Positions 55,050 to 63,049 of a stretch of DNA of 64,000 bases are shown piece by piece. The notes beneath the pieces are model-generated. The model did not search any database. It worked only from the letters and a program-made list of their open reading frames with translations, and was not told the DNA's origin. The DNA lies in assembly GCA_902574995.1 (NCBI GenBank), contig CACGPP010000001.1:1-64000 (forward strand), read 5' to 3'. Position 1 is the first letter of the stretch, and every line of letters starts with the position of its first letter. This DNA is from an uncultured Alphaproteobacteria bacterium. GTDB taxonomy: Bacteria > Pseudomonadota > Alphaproteobacteria > HIMB59. Position numbers and translations under genes: made by a program.

Positions 55050-55955
55050 TTAAAGTAATTCCTCTTTGTATGGCATCGAATTTGCTGCTCCCTCCCTTGT
55101 AACAGAAACACCTGCCACAAGATTAGCAAACTCAATAGCTTCTTTGTAGTTTTTATTTTGTGAGATTGCCACACTTAGAGCCCCATTAAAAGCATCTCCC
55201 GCACCTGTTGTGTCAACTACTGGTTTTTTTAGATTTGAAGCAGGTACTATAAACTCCTCTTTATTGTTTTTAAAATAACAACCATTTTCTCCAAGTGTAA
55301 TAATTATATTCTTTATTCCTTTGTCTAAAAAAAAACTTCCTGCTTTTTTACAGTCTTCCTCATTTTTAATTGATTGACCGTAATAAAAACTTGCTTCCGT
55401 TTCATTGGGGGTAAAAAAATCAAAATATTGAAAGTTATCATTAGTTATTTCACTGGCGGGTGCTGGATTTAGAATTGTTGTACAATTAAAATTTTTCGCT
55501 TTTTTTAGAGCATAGAGTGTTACCTCTTTTGGTGTCTCTAACTGAGTTAAAAAAACATTAGAAGACTCAATTATATTTAACTTTGAGTCGATTAAATTTT
55601 CATCGATTGTACCTGCAGCTCCTGGAACAACATTTATTGCATTTTGCCCAGTTTTTTCATTAATCAATATACCTGCAGCCCCAGTTGACTCATTTTCAGA
55701 GATAGCCAAACCATCATAATTTATTTTATCTCTCTTGTATAAAGAGATTGCAAGATCGGCATAGCTATCTTTACCTACTTTACTTATAAATGATACATTA
55801 CCTCCGGCTCTTGCTGCTGCTATTGCTTGGTTAGACCCTTTACCACCTGGTCCGATGATGTATTTTTTTCCTAATATGGTTTGACCTGGTATTGGAATAT
55901 CATTTGCAAAAAAACATAGATCTGCAACGAATATCCCAAATACACAAATACTCAC
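55050..55955 (-). CDS. rbsK: Ribokinase RbsK
   Basis: 301 residues, PfkB-family. IIGPGGKGSNQAIAAAR (about 33-49) is the ribokinase substrate loop and DTTGAGDAFNGAL holds the catalytic Asp. ILNPAPAS and FTPNETEA are also ribokinase-typical. Phosphorylates ribose at O5. 4-bp overlap with the upstream FucU/RbsD gene makes a mutarotase-kinase pair for ribose use. Confidence 0.9.
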   Translation of the reverse strand: MSICVFGIFVADLCFFANDIPIPGQTILGKKYIIGPGGKGSNQAIAAARAGGNVSFISKVGKDSYADLAISLYKRDKINYDGLAISENESTGAAGILINEKTGQNAINVVPGAAGTIDENLIDSKLNIIESSNVFLTQLETPKEVTLYALKKAKNFNCTTILNPAPASEITNDNFQYFDFFTPNETEASFYYGQSIKNEEDCKKAGSFFLDKGIKNIIITLGENGCYFKNNKEEFIVPASNLKKPVVDTTGAGDAFNGALSVAISQNKNYKEAIEFANLVAGVSVTREGAANSMPYKEELL

Positions 55956-56410
55956 TTATCTAGTACCCAAACAGTACCATCAGGTTTAACAACTCCTTTA
56001 GTTAAGATAAAGCATCCAAATGGTCTTGTTTCGTTTGTTGTTATTATGGCAAATGCCTTTTTGGTTTCATCATAAAATTTAAACCTTTCAATAGATGAAA
56101 TTTTCCAATGCTCTCCTGAGATTTTCTTAGTTATGTCAATTATTTCTTGATGAACTTCATTTAATTGATCTGGATTTCCATCAATTTCCATCCTTTGAAT
56201 AGGAGAGTCGACAAAGCTATCTAGAGGAAATACGGAGAGTATAGCCTCGGCAGCTCTTGCAGCATTTACACCATCAATACGATGAACTCTGGAGTTCATC
56301 GAATAGGCGGGAAAATTTGAGTCACATAAAATTAATTTATCTCCATGCCCCATCGCTCTTAAAGTATGCAAAACCTCTGGACTAAGAATAGGATCAATTT
56401 TAATAAGCAT
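55952..56410 (-). CDS. fucU: FucU/RbsD-family sugar mutarotase
   Basis: 152 residues. The catalytic His is in MRAMGHGDKL-like LRAMGHGDKLILCDSNFPA (17-35), with the FYDETKKAFAIITT stretch and GCFILTKGVV at the C terminus, as in FucU. It interconverts alpha and beta anomers of fucose or ribose. No fucose isomerase or kinase is in view; the partner is ribokinase, so ribose is the likelier sugar. Confidence 0.85.
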   Translation of the reverse strand: MLIKIDPILSPEVLHTLRAMGHGDKLILCDSNFPAYSMNSRVHRIDGVNAARAAEAILSVFPLDSFVDSPIQRMEIDGNPDQLNEVHQEIIDITKKISGEHWKISSIERFKFYDETKKAFAIITTNETRPFGCFILTKGVVKPDGTVWVLDK

Positions 56411-56449
56411 ATAACATAGAACTAAATTAATTCGTTAAATTCAACTTAA

Positions 56450-57466
56450 TTAATTAATCTTTACTGGTTTTGATCTTAGTTTTCCGACAGTCTCTAGCTC
56501 TGCTTTTCTACATAACTTTGGAGGGAGACCTTTATTTATTAGTTTTAAATCTTCAAACACTATTTCGCCCATTTCATAAAAGACAGACTCTAGAGCTCCC
56601 GCTCTGTGTGCTGAGAAAAGAATATTTTTAGATTTACGTATGGGATCATTTTTTTTTACTGGCTCCTCAGGAAATACATCTGTAGCAACTTTTATTTTTC
56701 TTTTTTTTGAAATTTTTAGTAAGTCTTTAAAATTCACTACATTAGCCCTACTTAGAATTAGTAAACAAGAATTTTGTTTCATCAGACTAAGTAGCTTTTT
56801 ATCAATCATATGTTTGTTTTTTGTTGTGATAGAACTAAGAACATATATCACATCTGATTTTTTAAATATTTCATTAAGAGAATTAATTTTACAATTATTA
56901 TCCTCAAGCAACTTGCTTGGAAGCCAAGGGTCGTATACAAGAAAATTATTTGTGAATGGCTCTAACAAGGGTTTTAACTTTTTGGCTAGATCTCCAAAAC
57001 CAATAAAGCTGACAGTATTATTCTGCAATAAACTAGCATTCATATTACTTTCCAATCCATATTTTTCTTTATTATTAATAAAATCTATATGTGATTGATG
57101 AATTTCCCTCTTGAGAGATAAAGTAAAACCAACTGCAATTTCAGCAACTGTTTGAGCAAAAACAGGAGCAGTGGAGAGAACATAGATACCATTTCTAAAA
57201 CAATACTCATAATCCATATTGTCCATGAAGTTACTCTCAACATTGAATATAGCTTTAAGTTTTGCTGCCTTTTTTAAAATTGAATTTGGAAGGTCAGGTT
57301 GTCCAATTATAAAATCTGCTTTTGATATATTGTTTTGATAAAAATTTTTTTTATTTTTTATTGGAGCGTTAATAAGTTTGAAATTTTTTTTTAAATAAAC
57401 AAGCTTATCTTTAGAGAAAATAAGATCCATTTGTCTTGGAAAAGGATCAACAATTATTGTTTTCAT
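56450..57466 (-). CDS. D-isomer-specific 2-hydroxyacid dehydrogenase
   Basis: 338 residues. NAD fold VSFIGFGDLAKKL near 150; catalytic Arg in LSRANVV (usual ARG), Glu in DVFPEEP and His in FSAHRAG, the standard Arg-Glu-His set. The usual GxGxxG is GFGDLA. It might reduce glyoxylate/hydroxypyruvate or a sugar-derived 2-keto acid. TATAAT lies 6 nt before the ATG, suggesting a leaderless message. Confidence 0.8.
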   Translation of the reverse strand: MKTIIVDPFPRQMDLIFSKDKLVYLKKNFKLINAPIKNKKNFYQNNISKADFIIGQPDLPNSILKKAAKLKAIFNVESNFMDNMDYEYCFRNGIYVLSTAPVFAQTVAEIAVGFTLSLKREIHQSHIDFINNKEKYGLESNMNASLLQNNTVSFIGFGDLAKKLKPLLEPFTNNFLVYDPWLPSKLLEDNNCKINSLNEIFKKSDVIYVLSSITTKNKHMIDKKLLSLMKQNSCLLILSRANVVNFKDLLKISKKRKIKVATDVFPEEPVKKNDPIRKSKNILFSAHRAGALESVFYEMGEIVFEDLKLINKGLPPKLCRKAELETVGKLRSKPVKIN

Positions 57467-57472
57467 TACTTG

Positions 57473-57478
57473 ATTATA
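57473..57478 (-). promoter_or_regulatory. Extended -10 box directly before a start codon (leaderless)
   Basis: On the minus strand TATAAT is followed by CAAGTA and then ATG 57466, so transcription would begin at the start codon. The 13-bp palindrome-like TTGATTATATCAA (57470-57482) contains it. A TTATCA at 57496-57501 sits 17 bp upstream as a fair -35. Confidence 0.5.
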
Positions 57479-57512
57479 TCAATTATTTATTTTTTTGATA
57501 ATCTAAGTTGAA

Positions 57513-58178
57513 ATGAAAAGATCTGAAATAAATGCTGCAATATCTGAAGCTAAAGATATGATCGATAGATATTCGTGGGTTCTACCTAAATGGGGCTATT
57601 GGTCTAAAGAAGAGTACAACAATAATCCTGACCTAAAAAATTATTTAAAAAATCATCAAATGGGCTGGGATGTTACTGATTTTGGTAAAGGCGAATTTGA
57701 AAAAAAAGGTATCACCTTGTTTTGTATAAGGAATGGAATACAGGGAGATAATGATGACAAACCCTATGCAGAAAAGTTATTGTTTATGAGAGAAGGTCAA
57801 GAAATTCCTTTTCATAGCCATAAGGTAAAACTAGAAGATATAATTAATCGGGGAGGCGGGGAATTAGTAATTGAATTTTTAGAAGTCGACTCAAATCAAA
57901 TTGAATTAAACTCTAAAATTGATGTTCTTGTTGATGGTGAAATAGTTTCCGTTGCACCAAGAGAACCCTTAATTTTAAAAAGAGGTCAGAGCGTCACTGT
58001 TGAAAGAAACATATATCATAAATTTTACTCTGCTGAGGGTTCAGGAATGGTTATGGCAGGAGAGGTTTCTCAAGTCAACGATGATAATAAAGATAACTAT
58101 TTTTTAGAAAGTGTGGGAAGGTTTACTGAAGTTGAAGAAGATGAAGTTGCGATACATCCTCTTTGGAATGAAATATAA
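57513..58178 (+). CDS. D-lyxose isomerase family protein
   Basis: 221 residues, cupin. Predicted metal ligands His101, His103, Glu108 and His169 have the same spacing as those reported for E. coli O157 D-lyxose isomerase, offset by two. The PFHSHKVKLED and NRGGGELVI segments are shared. Enzymes of this family convert D-lyxose to D-xylulose and D-mannose to D-fructose. ATG 57513 has GATAAT 10 nt upstream. The stop and the PfkB start overlap by one base, so isomerase and kinase act in sequence. Confidence 0.85.
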   Translation: MKRSEINAAISEAKDMIDRYSWVLPKWGYWSKEEYNNNPDLKNYLKNHQMGWDVTDFGKGEFEKKGITLFCIRNGIQGDNDDKPYAEKLLFMREGQEIPFHSHKVKLEDIINRGGGELVIEFLEVDSNQIELNSKIDVLVDGEIVSVAPREPLILKRGQSVTVERNIYHKFYSAEGSGMVMAGEVSQVNDDNKDNYFLESVGRFTEVEEDEVAIHPLWNEI

Positions 58179-59155
58179 TGCAAAGAGGTATAATTGGCCT
58201 TGGAATGTGGTGTGTAGATACCACATACAAAATAGATAATTTACCTGATAGAGGTAAATTAGAAGCAATTTCTAATACTTTTCAATGCGTAGGTGGAGGT
58301 CCATCAAATGTTTTGACGGATTTAAATTCTTTAGGATTTAAACATCCAATGTACGCAATGGGATCAATTGGATTTGATACAGATGCATCAATTATAAAAA
58401 AACATTGTAGAGAAAATAAAATAGAGACTAAATATTTAATTGTATCAAAGCAAATTTCTACTTCTCATACCGTTTGTATGTTTGAAAAACAAAAAGAAAG
58501 AACTTTTTTATATTATCCAGGGGCAAATAGCTTACTTGATAAAAAACATTTTAAAATTAACCAATTAAAAATTTCACCTAAAGTTCTTTATGTCGGATAT
58601 ATTACACTATTAGGTAAATTGGACAGATTTGATGTTGACAAAAAAACTCGTTTATCAAAAGTTTTAAAAAAAGCTAAAAGTAAAAATATGATAACAGTTT
58701 TAGATTTAGTTTCAAATAAGCACCCTAAATATAAAAATATTATTGAAAGCTCATTGCCATTCACCGATTATTTGCTTTTGAATGAAATTGAAGCAGAGAT
58801 ACTATTTGATAAAAAAATTTACGACTTCAATAAAAAACTCAATCAAAAAATCTTAATCAAGTTAATCAGTAATGTTTTCAAAAAGGGTATTATTAGAGGA
58901 GTTGTTATTCATAGTCCAACTGAGTCGCTCTATTTTGATAGATCAAAAAAAATTTACACTAAATCAAAGGTTTTACCAAAAAGCAGGGTAATAAATTCAG
59001 TTGGAGCTGGAGATGCTTTTTGTGCAGCATTTATATTTGGAATACATGAAAATTGGGACATAAAAAAAACTCTCAAAAAAGCTCATGCAGCTGGGACATC
59101 TATGATGAAAGTTAATGCCTCTTCTGGAAATTTACCCAATATATCTAAATTATAA
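58178..59155 (+). CDS. PfkB-family sugar kinase
   Basis: 325 residues. Substrate loop with GGGPSNVL (family GGxxxN) and catalytic INSVGAGDAFCAA near 275. Not clearly ribokinase or fructokinase. Coupled to the lyxose isomerase-like gene, so its substrate is probably the ketose formed there, with phosphorylation at O1 or at the terminal carbon. Ends 6 bp inside the convergent barrel-protein gene. Confidence 0.85.
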   Translation: MQRGIIGLGMWCVDTTYKIDNLPDRGKLEAISNTFQCVGGGPSNVLTDLNSLGFKHPMYAMGSIGFDTDASIIKKHCRENKIETKYLIVSKQISTSHTVCMFEKQKERTFLYYPGANSLLDKKHFKINQLKISPKVLYVGYITLLGKLDRFDVDKKTRLSKVLKKAKSKNMITVLDLVSNKHPKYKNIIESSLPFTDYLLLNEIEAEILFDKKIYDFNKKLNQKILIKLISNVFKKGIIRGVVIHSPTESLYFDRSKKIYTKSKVLPKSRVINSVGAGDAFCAAFIFGIHENWDIKKTLKKAHAAGTSMMKVNASSGNLPNISKL

Positions 59156-60142
59156 TTTTAAAACTTTTTCAGTGATCTCAAGGTCTTTTAAAAGTTTCCT
59201 GTCGGGTATGAGTTTATTTTTCTTTAATTCAGAATGGTAAAGTTTTACAGCATCCTTAGGTTTAATGTTACTTTCAACAACTTCTCTCATAATTTTTACT
59301 AATAAGATAGGATCTTCAGCTAAGTTAATTTTTCTCCCAAACAAAGCTACTTTTGCACCATATTGACTGGCTTTTTTAATTAATTCAAAACAATCTCTTG
59401 TCGTGCCCTTGCTACCCCCAAGAATACCAACAATAAGATTTTCAGGATCGAAGCTGGCTAGCTCCTCCATTGCTTTTGGACCATTGTAAGCTATTTTCAA
59501 AAAAAGAGGTCTCTCATCCTTAGTTTGCCCAGCTATTGCTTTTATAATGCAATCGTTAATGTAATCACCCATTTGTCTTATGTTCATATTTAGATCAATC
59601 GGGGAATTAAATACTTCTAAAAAATGTTTAAATTTATATTTAGAAGCCTCAATTCTATATTCTTTATAGGCATTTAACATTGCAAGGTCATAGTCAACAT
59701 TATTAGAAAATGTTATAGAAAATAAACCAAGATTAACTAATTTACTTACTTTGTTCATTTGAGCAGACCGAAAAGGTCTGGGATTAGTTTTTCTATAATT
59801 TCCATTTCTCATCAGCCAGATATCAGTCGTATCATTCATTCTAATAGCAGGTGTAATACTTGAATTTTTAAATAAATTTCTTTTTACAAGATCTTCACCA
59901 ACTGATGCAGACATCAGCATAATATCTACTAAATTAGATTTAGTCATCGATATCATTGCATTTTTGTAATCTACTAGATTTTTATATCCTTTTAGTGCTT
60001 TTCCATTTTCATTTCTTTTTGATCCAGGTGTTGTGATACCCATTGCTAGATCGCCATCTTTAGCATCTGCTATAATGAAGTCTCTTGGAGAATATTTATT
60101 ATTTTTTATTCTAAGAATTTTTTGATCTAAAGACTTTTTCAT
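59150..60142 (-). CDS. Class I aldolase-like beta/alpha barrel protein
   Basis: 330 residues. The C half matches the DeoC/LacD-type barrel: a candidate Schiff-base Lys in LFLKIAYNGPKAMEEL (about 203-218), GILGGSKGTTRDC phosphate-binding strand and KVALFGRKINLAEDP. No experimentally defined function known to me for this subgroup. Next to a PfkB kinase and a ketose isomerase, a retro-aldol cleavage of a sugar phosphate is the simplest reading. ATG is preceded by TATAAT-N6. Confidence 0.65.
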   Translation of the reverse strand: MKKSLDQKILRIKNNKYSPRDFIIADAKDGDLAMGITTPGSKRNENGKALKGYKNLVDYKNAMISMTKSNLVDIMLMSASVGEDLVKRNLFKNSSITPAIRMNDTTDIWLMRNGNYRKTNPRPFRSAQMNKVSKLVNLGLFSITFSNNVDYDLAMLNAYKEYRIEASKYKFKHFLEVFNSPIDLNMNIRQMGDYINDCIIKAIAGQTKDERPLFLKIAYNGPKAMEELASFDPENLIVGILGGSKGTTRDCFELIKKASQYGAKVALFGRKINLAEDPILLVKIMREVVESNIKPKDAVKLYHSELKKNKLIPDRKLLKDLEITEKVLKL

Positions 60143-60148
60143 AATTTG

Positions 60149-60154
60149 ATTATA
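60149..60154 (-). promoter_or_regulatory. -10 box 6 nt before ATG (leaderless)
   Basis: Minus-strand TATAAT, CAAATT, ATG 60142. The surrounding TTGATTATACTCAATT (60146-60161) is nearly the same as the site at 57470, differing by one inserted base, and lies at the same distance from its start codon. Confidence 0.5.
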
Positions 60155-60190
60155 CTCAATTCTAAAAATAGAAAATAGTTTTATTCTCTA

Positions 60191-60196
60191 TATAAT
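60191..60196 (+). promoter_or_regulatory. -10 box 6 nt before xylB ATG (leaderless)
   Basis: TATAAT is followed by ATAAAA and ATG 60203, the same 6-nt spacing as the two minus-strand sites. No good -35 is visible at 17 bp, and no Shine-Dalgarno. Confidence 0.45.
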
Positions 60197-60202
60197 ATAA
60201 AA

Positions 60203-61657
60203 ATGTATTTAGGTATTGATCTTGGTACTTCTTCGATGAAGTGTTTGCTACTTGGAGAAGAACAAGAAATTTTGTTTAGTGTAAATAGCGAAGATATACC
60301 ACTGTCCACTCCTCAAAATGGCTGGTCAGAACAAGATCCATCATTTTGGATAAAAGCGTTAGATCAGTGTATCAAACAAATTGTTTTGAAATTTGATTTA
60401 TCTCAGATCAAAGCTGTATCTTTTTCCGGACATATGCATGGTGCAACTTGTATTGATAAAAATTATAAGGTCATAAGGCCATGCATACTTTGGAATGATA
60501 CACGTAGTTTTAAGCAGTGCAGTCAAATTATGGCTGACGAGACTGTTATGGATATAGCTGGAAATATAGCAATGCCTGGTTTTACATCACCAAAAATCTT
60601 ATGGATGAAAGAACACGAAAGTAAAAATTTTAATTCAATTGCAAAGGTTTTATTGCCGAAAGACTATTTAAGGTTTTATTTAACAGGAGAGTTTTTTAGT
60701 GATTTGTCAGACGCAGCAGGCACTTATTGGTTAGATGTAAAAAATAGAACTTGGTCTAATAAACTTTTAGATATCGGCTCAATGGATATCTCGCAAATGC
60801 CTAAAACTTGTGAGGGTACCGATCAAACAGGTGTAATAAAAAAAGAGATTGCAGAAAGATATGGCTTTAATAATTCTTGCAAAGTATTTGGTGGAGCAGG
60901 AGATAATGCTGCCGCCGCTGTTGGATTAGGGCTTTACCAAGAGGGAAATGCTTCATTATCTTTAGGCACTTCTGGTGTAATTTTTGGCTCAACAAAAAAT
61001 TTTTTAAAAAATTATGATGATGCGATACATTCCTTTTGCCACTGCTTACCAGAAACATGGCATCTCATGTCAGTGATGCTCTCTTGTACCTCAAATGTTA
61101 ATTGGTTTATAAATAATTTTAATTCATCAATTGATGAGATTAATAAAGTGTTAAGTTCTGTTTTAAATAATTTTTCAGATATAAATAGATACCCTTATTA
61201 TCTTCCTTATCTCACAGGTGAAAGAACCCCAATTAATGACCCTCATATAAGAGCAAGTTTTCACGAAATGGGTATTGACACTCATCGAGATACATTAATA
61301 TATAGTTTAATAGAAGGTATTTCTTTTGGTTTATATGATAATTATTCTTCCTTAGTTAAGACAGGTATAAAGTTAGATAACATCTTTGTAATAGGAGGTG
61401 GTTCTAAAAATGATTGCTGGATACAAATACTTGCTTCATTGATGGAGAGAGATTTATCTATAACGGATGCTTCAGATACAATGGCTGCTTTTGGGGCTGC
61501 TAGAATAGCATTTCTTGGTTACAATAATTTAAAACCAAGAGAGGCCCTTAGTCTTCCAAAAGTCAAAAAAATTATAGGCAAGAATGAAATTCAAACGGAT
61601 ATCTTAAAAGACAGATTTTTAAGGTGGAAAAGCTTTTATTTAGGAAAAAATGTCTAG
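60203..61657 (+). CDS. xylB: Xylulokinase (FGGY family)
   Basis: 484 residues. FGGY kinase: LGIDLGTSSMKCLL (3-16), FSGHMHGATC, WNDTR, LSDAAGTYW, catalytic Asp in GAGDNAAAAVG and VIGGGSKNDCWIQILA. SGHMHG and DAAGT are xylulokinase-type. Makes xylulose-5-P for the pentose phosphate path; the neighbouring lyxose isomerase would feed it D-xylulose. Stop overlaps the P-loop kinase gene by 8 bp. Confidence 0.9.
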   Translation: MYLGIDLGTSSMKCLLLGEEQEILFSVNSEDIPLSTPQNGWSEQDPSFWIKALDQCIKQIVLKFDLSQIKAVSFSGHMHGATCIDKNYKVIRPCILWNDTRSFKQCSQIMADETVMDIAGNIAMPGFTSPKILWMKEHESKNFNSIAKVLLPKDYLRFYLTGEFFSDLSDAAGTYWLDVKNRTWSNKLLDIGSMDISQMPKTCEGTDQTGVIKKEIAERYGFNNSCKVFGGAGDNAAAAVGLGLYQEGNASLSLGTSGVIFGSTKNFLKNYDDAIHSFCHCLPETWHLMSVMLSCTSNVNWFINNFNSSIDEINKVLSSVLNNFSDINRYPYYLPYLTGERTPINDPHIRASFHEMGIDTHRDTLIYSLIEGISFGLYDNYSSLVKTGIKLDNIFVIGGGSKNDCWIQILASLMERDLSITDASDTMAAFGAARIAFLGYNNLKPREALSLPKVKKIIGKNEIQTDILKDRFLRWKSFYLGKNV

Positions 61658-62288
61658 TAACCAAAGAATAGAATTCCCTGAATTAGTAAACAAAATACTA
61701 GAAAATGTTATTAAAATTAATCAAAGTCGTTATTTTATTGCAATTGCAGGAGCGCCAGCATCTGGAAAAAGCACAATATCTGAAAAATTAAAGTCTGAAC
61801 TAATATCTAAAAACCACAAATCAAGTGTTCTTCAAATGGATGGTTTCCATCTAGATAATAATATTCTTGAGAAAAAAAAATTGATTGAGAGAAAAGGGGC
61901 ACCAGAAACATTTGATGTACTAAGTTTATTAAATTGTTTATTAAGATTAAAAAATGAGGGTGAAGTAATTGTTCCTATCTTCGATAGATCATTAGAACTA
62001 TCAAGATCATCTGCATTAGTCATATCTGAGAATACAAAAATTATAATAGTAGAGGGTAATTATTTATTGCTTGATCAAGAACCATGGAGAAAAATTCATA
62101 ATTTTTTTGACACAACTATAATGATTGATTGTAATAAAGATATTTTAGAAAAAAGATTAATTGAAAGATGGGAGAGTTATGGGCTATCTAATGATCAAAT
62201 TAAAAATAAAGTTTATAAAAATGATCTTCCAAATGGATTAAATGTTATTAGTAAAAGTATTTCTGCTAAATTTAATTTAATAAACTAA
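61650..62288 (+). CDS. P-loop nucleoside/sugar kinase-like protein (FrcK/PRK-type)
   Basis: 212 residues. Walker A AGAPASGKST near 33-42, MDGFHLDN near 64-71, FDRSLELSRSSA and VEGNYLLLDQEPW, the signature of the uridine kinase/phosphoribulokinase-like group that includes the FrcK protein of fructose ABC operons. Possibly a sugar kinase, substrate unproven. Converges on the FrcA-like ATPase gene (4-bp overlap), unlike the collinear frcBCAK order elsewhere. Confidence 0.75.
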   Translation: MSSNQRIEFPELVNKILENVIKINQSRYFIAIAGAPASGKSTISEKLKSELISKNHKSSVLQMDGFHLDNNILEKKKLIERKGAPETFDVLSLLNCLLRLKNEGEVIVPIFDRSLELSRSSALVISENTKIIIVEGNYLLLDQEPWRKIHNFFDTTIMIDCNKDILEKRLIERWESYGLSNDQIKNKVYKNDLPNGLNVISKSISAKFNLIN

Positions 62289-63049
62289 TCTTGAGGTGGT
62301 TGCTTAGCACCTGTCATATATGCGACAGCATCAGACATTTCATGTTTCTTTGGGTCAATTACACATAATCGGGTTCCAAGTCTATGAATATGTATTCTAT
62401 CAGCTACTTCAAACACATGAGGCATGTTATGAGAAATTAATATGATGGGAATTCCTCTAGACCTCACCTCACCGATTAATTCTAAAACTCTTCTACTTTC
62501 TTTGACACCTAGAGCGGCAGTAGGTTCATCCATAATAACGACTTTAGTTCCAAATGATGTTGCTCTTGCAACCGCAACACCTTGCCGTTGACCTCCAGAC
62601 AATGTTTCAACTAATTGATTTATATTTTGTATGGTTAATAGACCAAGATCAGACAGTCGTTTTCTAGCTTCATCTGCCATTGCTTTTTTATCTAAAAATT
62701 TTAAAAAACTACCCATAAAGCCTTTTTGTCTAATTTCTCTTCCTAAAAACATATTATCAGTGATTGATAAAGCAGGTGAAAGTGCAAGGTTTTGATAAAC
62801 AGTTTCGATACCTAATTTTCTTGCTTCTATGGGTGATGTAAAAGTAACTTTATTTCCATCAAGCAATATTTCACCACTATCAGGTATAACAGCACCACAT
62901 AACACCTTAATTAGTGTAGATTTTCCAGCACCATTGTCTCCAATTACTCCCAAAACCTCACCTGGATAAAGCTCTAAATCAGCACTATCGAGTGCAACAA
63001 CTTTACCGTATTTTTTTGACAACTTATTTGCTACTAGCACTGGCTGCAT
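62285..63049 (-). CDS. frcA: Sugar ABC transporter ATP-binding protein (FrcA-like)
   Basis: 254 residues, a single nucleotide-binding domain. Walker A GDNGAGKST, TVYQNLALSPALSI, signature VETLSGGQRQGVAVARA, Walker B VVIMDEPTAALG and switch LISHNMPHVFEVADR strongly match FrcA of the rhizobial fructose/ribose/mannose importer. I start at ATG 63049 (MQPVLVANK), which overlaps the permease stop by one base (TAATG); earlier in-frame ATGs extend into the permease. Confidence 0.9.
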   Translation of the reverse strand: MQPVLVANKLSKKYGKVVALDSADLELYPGEVLGVIGDNGAGKSTLIKVLCGAVIPDSGEILLDGNKVTFTSPIEARKLGIETVYQNLALSPALSITDNMFLGREIRQKGFMGSFLKFLDKKAMADEARKRLSDLGLLTIQNINQLVETLSGGQRQGVAVARATSFGTKVVIMDEPTAALGVKESRRVLELIGEVRSRGIPIILISHNMPHVFEVADRIHIHRLGTRLCVIDPKKHEMSDAVAYMTGAKQPPQD

